DNA from: an uncultured Sphaerochaeta sp.
GTDB taxonomy: Bacteria; Spirochaetota; Spirochaetia; Sphaerochaetales; Sphaerochaetaceae
Length of the DNA: 64,000 nucleotides
Reading direction: 5' to 3'
NCBI RefSeq assembly: GCF_963677315.1
Contig: NZ_OY781939.1
Span: 2,542,001 to 2,606,000 of the forward strand
Below the pieces are notes generated by a model, which saw nothing but the letters and a program-made list of their open reading frames with translations, had not been told where the DNA came from and searched no databases. This document shows, piece after piece, positions 62,326-64,000 of the stretch. Position 1 is the stretch's first letter; every line of letters starts with the position of its first letter. The translations under genes were made by a program, and so were the position numbers.

Positions 62326-63059
62326 AAGCCCTGTTCCTTCTTCAACTGTTGGGGACTGGTGCCCCAGTACTTGCGGAATGTCCTGCAGAAGTTCTGGGTA
62401 TCCTGATACCCTAGGGCTTCCGCTATTTCCTTGTTCTTATAGCCCACTTTGCTGGTGAGCATCTGTTTTGCTACTTCCATCTTATGGGTCAAGAGATACT
62501 CCTGGAAATTCTGGGTAGTCTCTTCCTTGAACAGCCTGCTCAGATAACTCGTAGTCACACCAAGCTCCGAGGCAATATTCTGTAGGGTACAGCTGCTGAG
62601 TTTCTTCTCAATGATCGCCAGTGTTTTTGTGACCAAGGGGTTGGACGGAACAAATGAGGAGGAGGGAGCCATAGCCGGTGTAGAGCCGTCCAAAACGTGT
62701 CGGATTTTCTCAAAGGTCTGTTTAATCTCCTCAAACGAGGATGGTTTTACCAGATACTCCAGGACCCCGTACCCGATAGCTTCTTTCGCATAGCCAAAGT
62801 CATCATATGCACTCATGATGCAGAACTGGGGTGGGGAAGGGAACTGCTTCAGTTCCTTGATCAACTGGAGCCCACTCATGAAGGGCATCCGTATATCGGT
62901 AAGGAGCACGTCTGGGTGATGGTCCTTGCAGAAGGCAAGGGCGCTTCTTGCATCAGTGAAGGATCCAGAGACTGAGAACCCTATCGATTCCCAAGGGAAG
63001 TAGTGGGTAAGCCCTTCCAGGAGTTCTGTTTCATCGTCTACGATTACCAAGGTATACAT
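62322..63059 (-). CDS. YesN-type response regulator with AraC DNA-binding domain
   Basis: A 245-residue regulator: receiver at about 1-118 with the acidic pair IVDDE and phosphorylated Asp in VLLTDIRMPFMSG near residue 55, then two AraC helix-turn-helix units (LQNIASELGVTTSYLSRLFKE and NKEIAEALGYQDTQNFCRTF). When phosphorylated by the adjacent YesM-type kinase it should activate the sugar operon and the divergent GH4 gene, where TGTCAA pairs lie. First gene of the kinase operon. Confidence 0.95.
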   Translation of the reverse strand: MYTLVIVDDETELLEGLTHYFPWESIGFSVSGSFTDARSALAFCKDHHPDVLLTDIRMPFMSGLQLIKELKQFPSPPQFCIMSAYDDFGYAKEAIGYGVLEYLVKPSSFEEIKQTFEKIRHVLDGSTPAMAPSSSFVPSNPLVTKTLAIIEKKLSSCTLQNIASELGVTTSYLSRLFKEETTQNFQEYLLTHKMEVAKQMLTSKVGYKNKEIAEALGYQDTQNFCRTFRKYWGTSPQQLKKEQGL

Positions 63060-63090
63060 GCTCTAAGGTAGTACACCATTTGGGGAGAAA

Positions 63091-63147
63091 TGTCAAAAAA
63101 AGATACCCAATGTCAAGGTACATGGGCTGTTTATCTGCTACTATGAT
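63091..63147 (+). promoter_or_regulatory. GH4 promoter with paired TGTCAA boxes
   Basis: TGTCAA at 63091-63096 and 63111-63116, 20 bases start to start. The second box ends next to the -35 position of a promoter whose -10 is TATGAT (63142-63147). The -35 itself is poor (TACATG), as expected where an activator is needed. Confidence 0.6.
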
Positions 63148-63180
63148 AGGGAGAATAGGAGTACTGAGAGGAGGAATCGA

Positions 63181-64000
63181 ATGAAAGAGACTCGTATCTG
63201 TATTATTGGAGGCGGTGGTCGCCTCTGGGCCATCCAATTCATGAAGGATCTTGCGTACAACACCATGACTCACGGTACCTTGGTTTTGTACGATATCGAT
63301 AAGGAAGCTGCACACAACAACGTGGCAGTTGCAGAGAAGGTGTTCAAGGTAAACAACAGTGAGGGTCGTTTCCGCGTCATCGCAGAGGATGAAATTGGAA
63401 AAGCGCTTACTGGTTGTGATCTGGTAATCATCTCCATAGAACCAGGGAAGACCGAATGCCGCTATGGCGACCTTGTCCTCCCTGAGGAGTATGGGATTCT
63501 CCAGTCTGTAGGGGATACCACAGGTCCTGGTGGGATTATGCGCGCTCGCCGAGCCGTTCCCCTGTTCTTTGAGATCGCCGAGCAAGTCAAGCAATACTGT
63601 CCTGATGCCTGGGTGATCAACTACACCAATCCAATGACGCTCTGCACTGCAGCACTCTATAAGGCATTCCCCGAGATCAAGGCACTGGGCTGTTGCCATG
63701 AGGTATTCCATACCCAGAACTTCCTTGCTGAGAAGGTGGCTGAGTGGTTTGATGTACCAGTTCCCGATAGAAGGGAGATCAAGATTGATCTTACCGGGGT
63801 GAATCATTTCACCTTTGTGACCAAGGCTTTTTGGAAGGCCCATGACCTGATGCCCCGTCTCATTGAGCTTGTTCAGGATAGTGCTACCTTCAGTGATGGA
63901 ACTGCTGTTGCCAAGAAGCGATTGGAGGAAGAGAAGTGGTTTGACTGCGACCAGAAGATTGCACTCAGTTTCTTGCGTGACTTTGGTTCCCTTGGGGCCG
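63181..64000 (+). CDS. Glycoside hydrolase family 4 enzyme (3' end outside window)
   Basis: ATG 63181 follows GGAGGAA and the frame is open to the end of the window. The protein starts with an NAD-binding strand-loop (RICIIGGGGRLWA). VINYTNPMTLC near residue 143 and GCCHEVFHTQ near 162 are GH4 signatures; the Cys-His pair binds the divalent metal. GH4 enzymes cleave by a redox-elimination route that needs NAD and manganese. As I recall, the CHEV form of the motif is linked with alpha-glucosidases and related uncharged alpha-glycosides rather than 6-phospho-sugars, but the substrate stays tentative. Divergent from the YesN gene and probably under its control. Confidence 0.92.
   Translation, partial: MKETRICIIGGGGRLWAIQFMKDLAYNTMTHGTLVLYDIDKEAAHNNVAVAEKVFKVNNSEGRFRVIAEDEIGKALTGCDLVIISIEPGKTECRYGDLVLPEEYGILQSVGDTTGPGGIMRARRAVPLFFEIAEQVKQYCPDAWVINYTNPMTLCTAALYKAFPEIKALGCCHEVFHTQNFLAEKVAEWFDVPVPDRREIKIDLTGVNHFTFVTKAFWKAHDLMPRLIELVQDSATFSDGTAVAKKRLEEEKWFDCDQKIALSFLRDFGSLGA

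Noticed and set aside
63031..63843. A 270-codon minus-strand frame at the right end
   Set aside because: It is antisense to the GH4 gene, whose start, ribosome site and motifs are clear.
1..64000. tRNA, rRNA, CRISPR arrays, insertion sequences
   Set aside because: Intergenic regions were read on both strands and none of these was recognised; faint tRNA-like stems were not supported by a T-loop.

Overview
The window looks like part of a spirochaete chromosome, most likely Sphaerochaeta-like. This is inference: the solute-binding proteins have signal peptides ending in AAGGKEA or AAGSKEA, there are several carbohydrate ABC operons with AraC-type and YesM/YesN regulators, and the metabolism looks fermentative. 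No rRNA, tRNA, CRISPR array, transposase or integrase was found. The first gene enters from the left and the last gene runs off the right end.

Region 1 (1 to about 19.5 kb) is an exopolysaccharide locus in alternating blocks. It holds a GT4 glycosyltransferase, a membrane sugar-1-phosphate transferase, a WecG/TagA transferase and an unusual nucleotidyltransferase/left-handed-helix/sugar-transferase fusion (+). Next come a STAS protein, an alkaline-phosphatase-superfamily enzyme, a GT2 and a nucleotidyltransferase (-), a secreted GH9 endoglucanase (+), a FemAB-like acyltransferase (-) and another GT4 (+). A four-gene operon follows (-): Wzy-like polymerase/ligase, Wzx-like flippase, Wzc-like co-polymerase, and a large sensor carrying both a PP2C phosphatase and an RsbW-like kinase domain. 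With the STAS protein this could form a partner switch controlling polysaccharide output, as SypE/SypA does in Vibrio.

Region 2 (19.6 to 31 kb) is a glycan-utilisation operon on the minus strand: ABC binding protein, two permeases, GH2, GH88, DUF2264, a 26-residue membrane peptide and a tocopherol-cyclase-like protein. A membrane-anchored AraC regulator is divergent to it. The GH88 and GH2 pair points to uronic-acid-containing oligosaccharides.

Region 3 (31 to 44.6 kb) is mixed: outer-membrane-like protein, transketolase, PAS-GGDEF protein, methyltransferase, ADP-ribosylglycohydrolase, catalase, DUF523/DUF1722 protein, DUF5655-like and Imm-5-like proteins, a MazEF pair with an evident operator-promoter, alkaline phosphatase and YibE/F.

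Region 4 (44.5 to 56.1 kb) is a probable inserted module: ROK regulator, Dpp-type ABC transporter, small membrane protein, binding protein and two GH20 hexosaminidases. It is flanked by 54-base direct repeats that are the 3' end of a DUF1801 gene, intact on the right and a fragment on the left.

Region 5 (56 to 64 kb) holds the DUF1801 gene, an amidohydrolase, a second sugar ABC operon, its YesM/YesN two-component system and the start of a GH4 glycosidase. Paired TGTCAA boxes lie upstream of both the ABC operon and the GH4 gene and are good candidates for the response-regulator sites.
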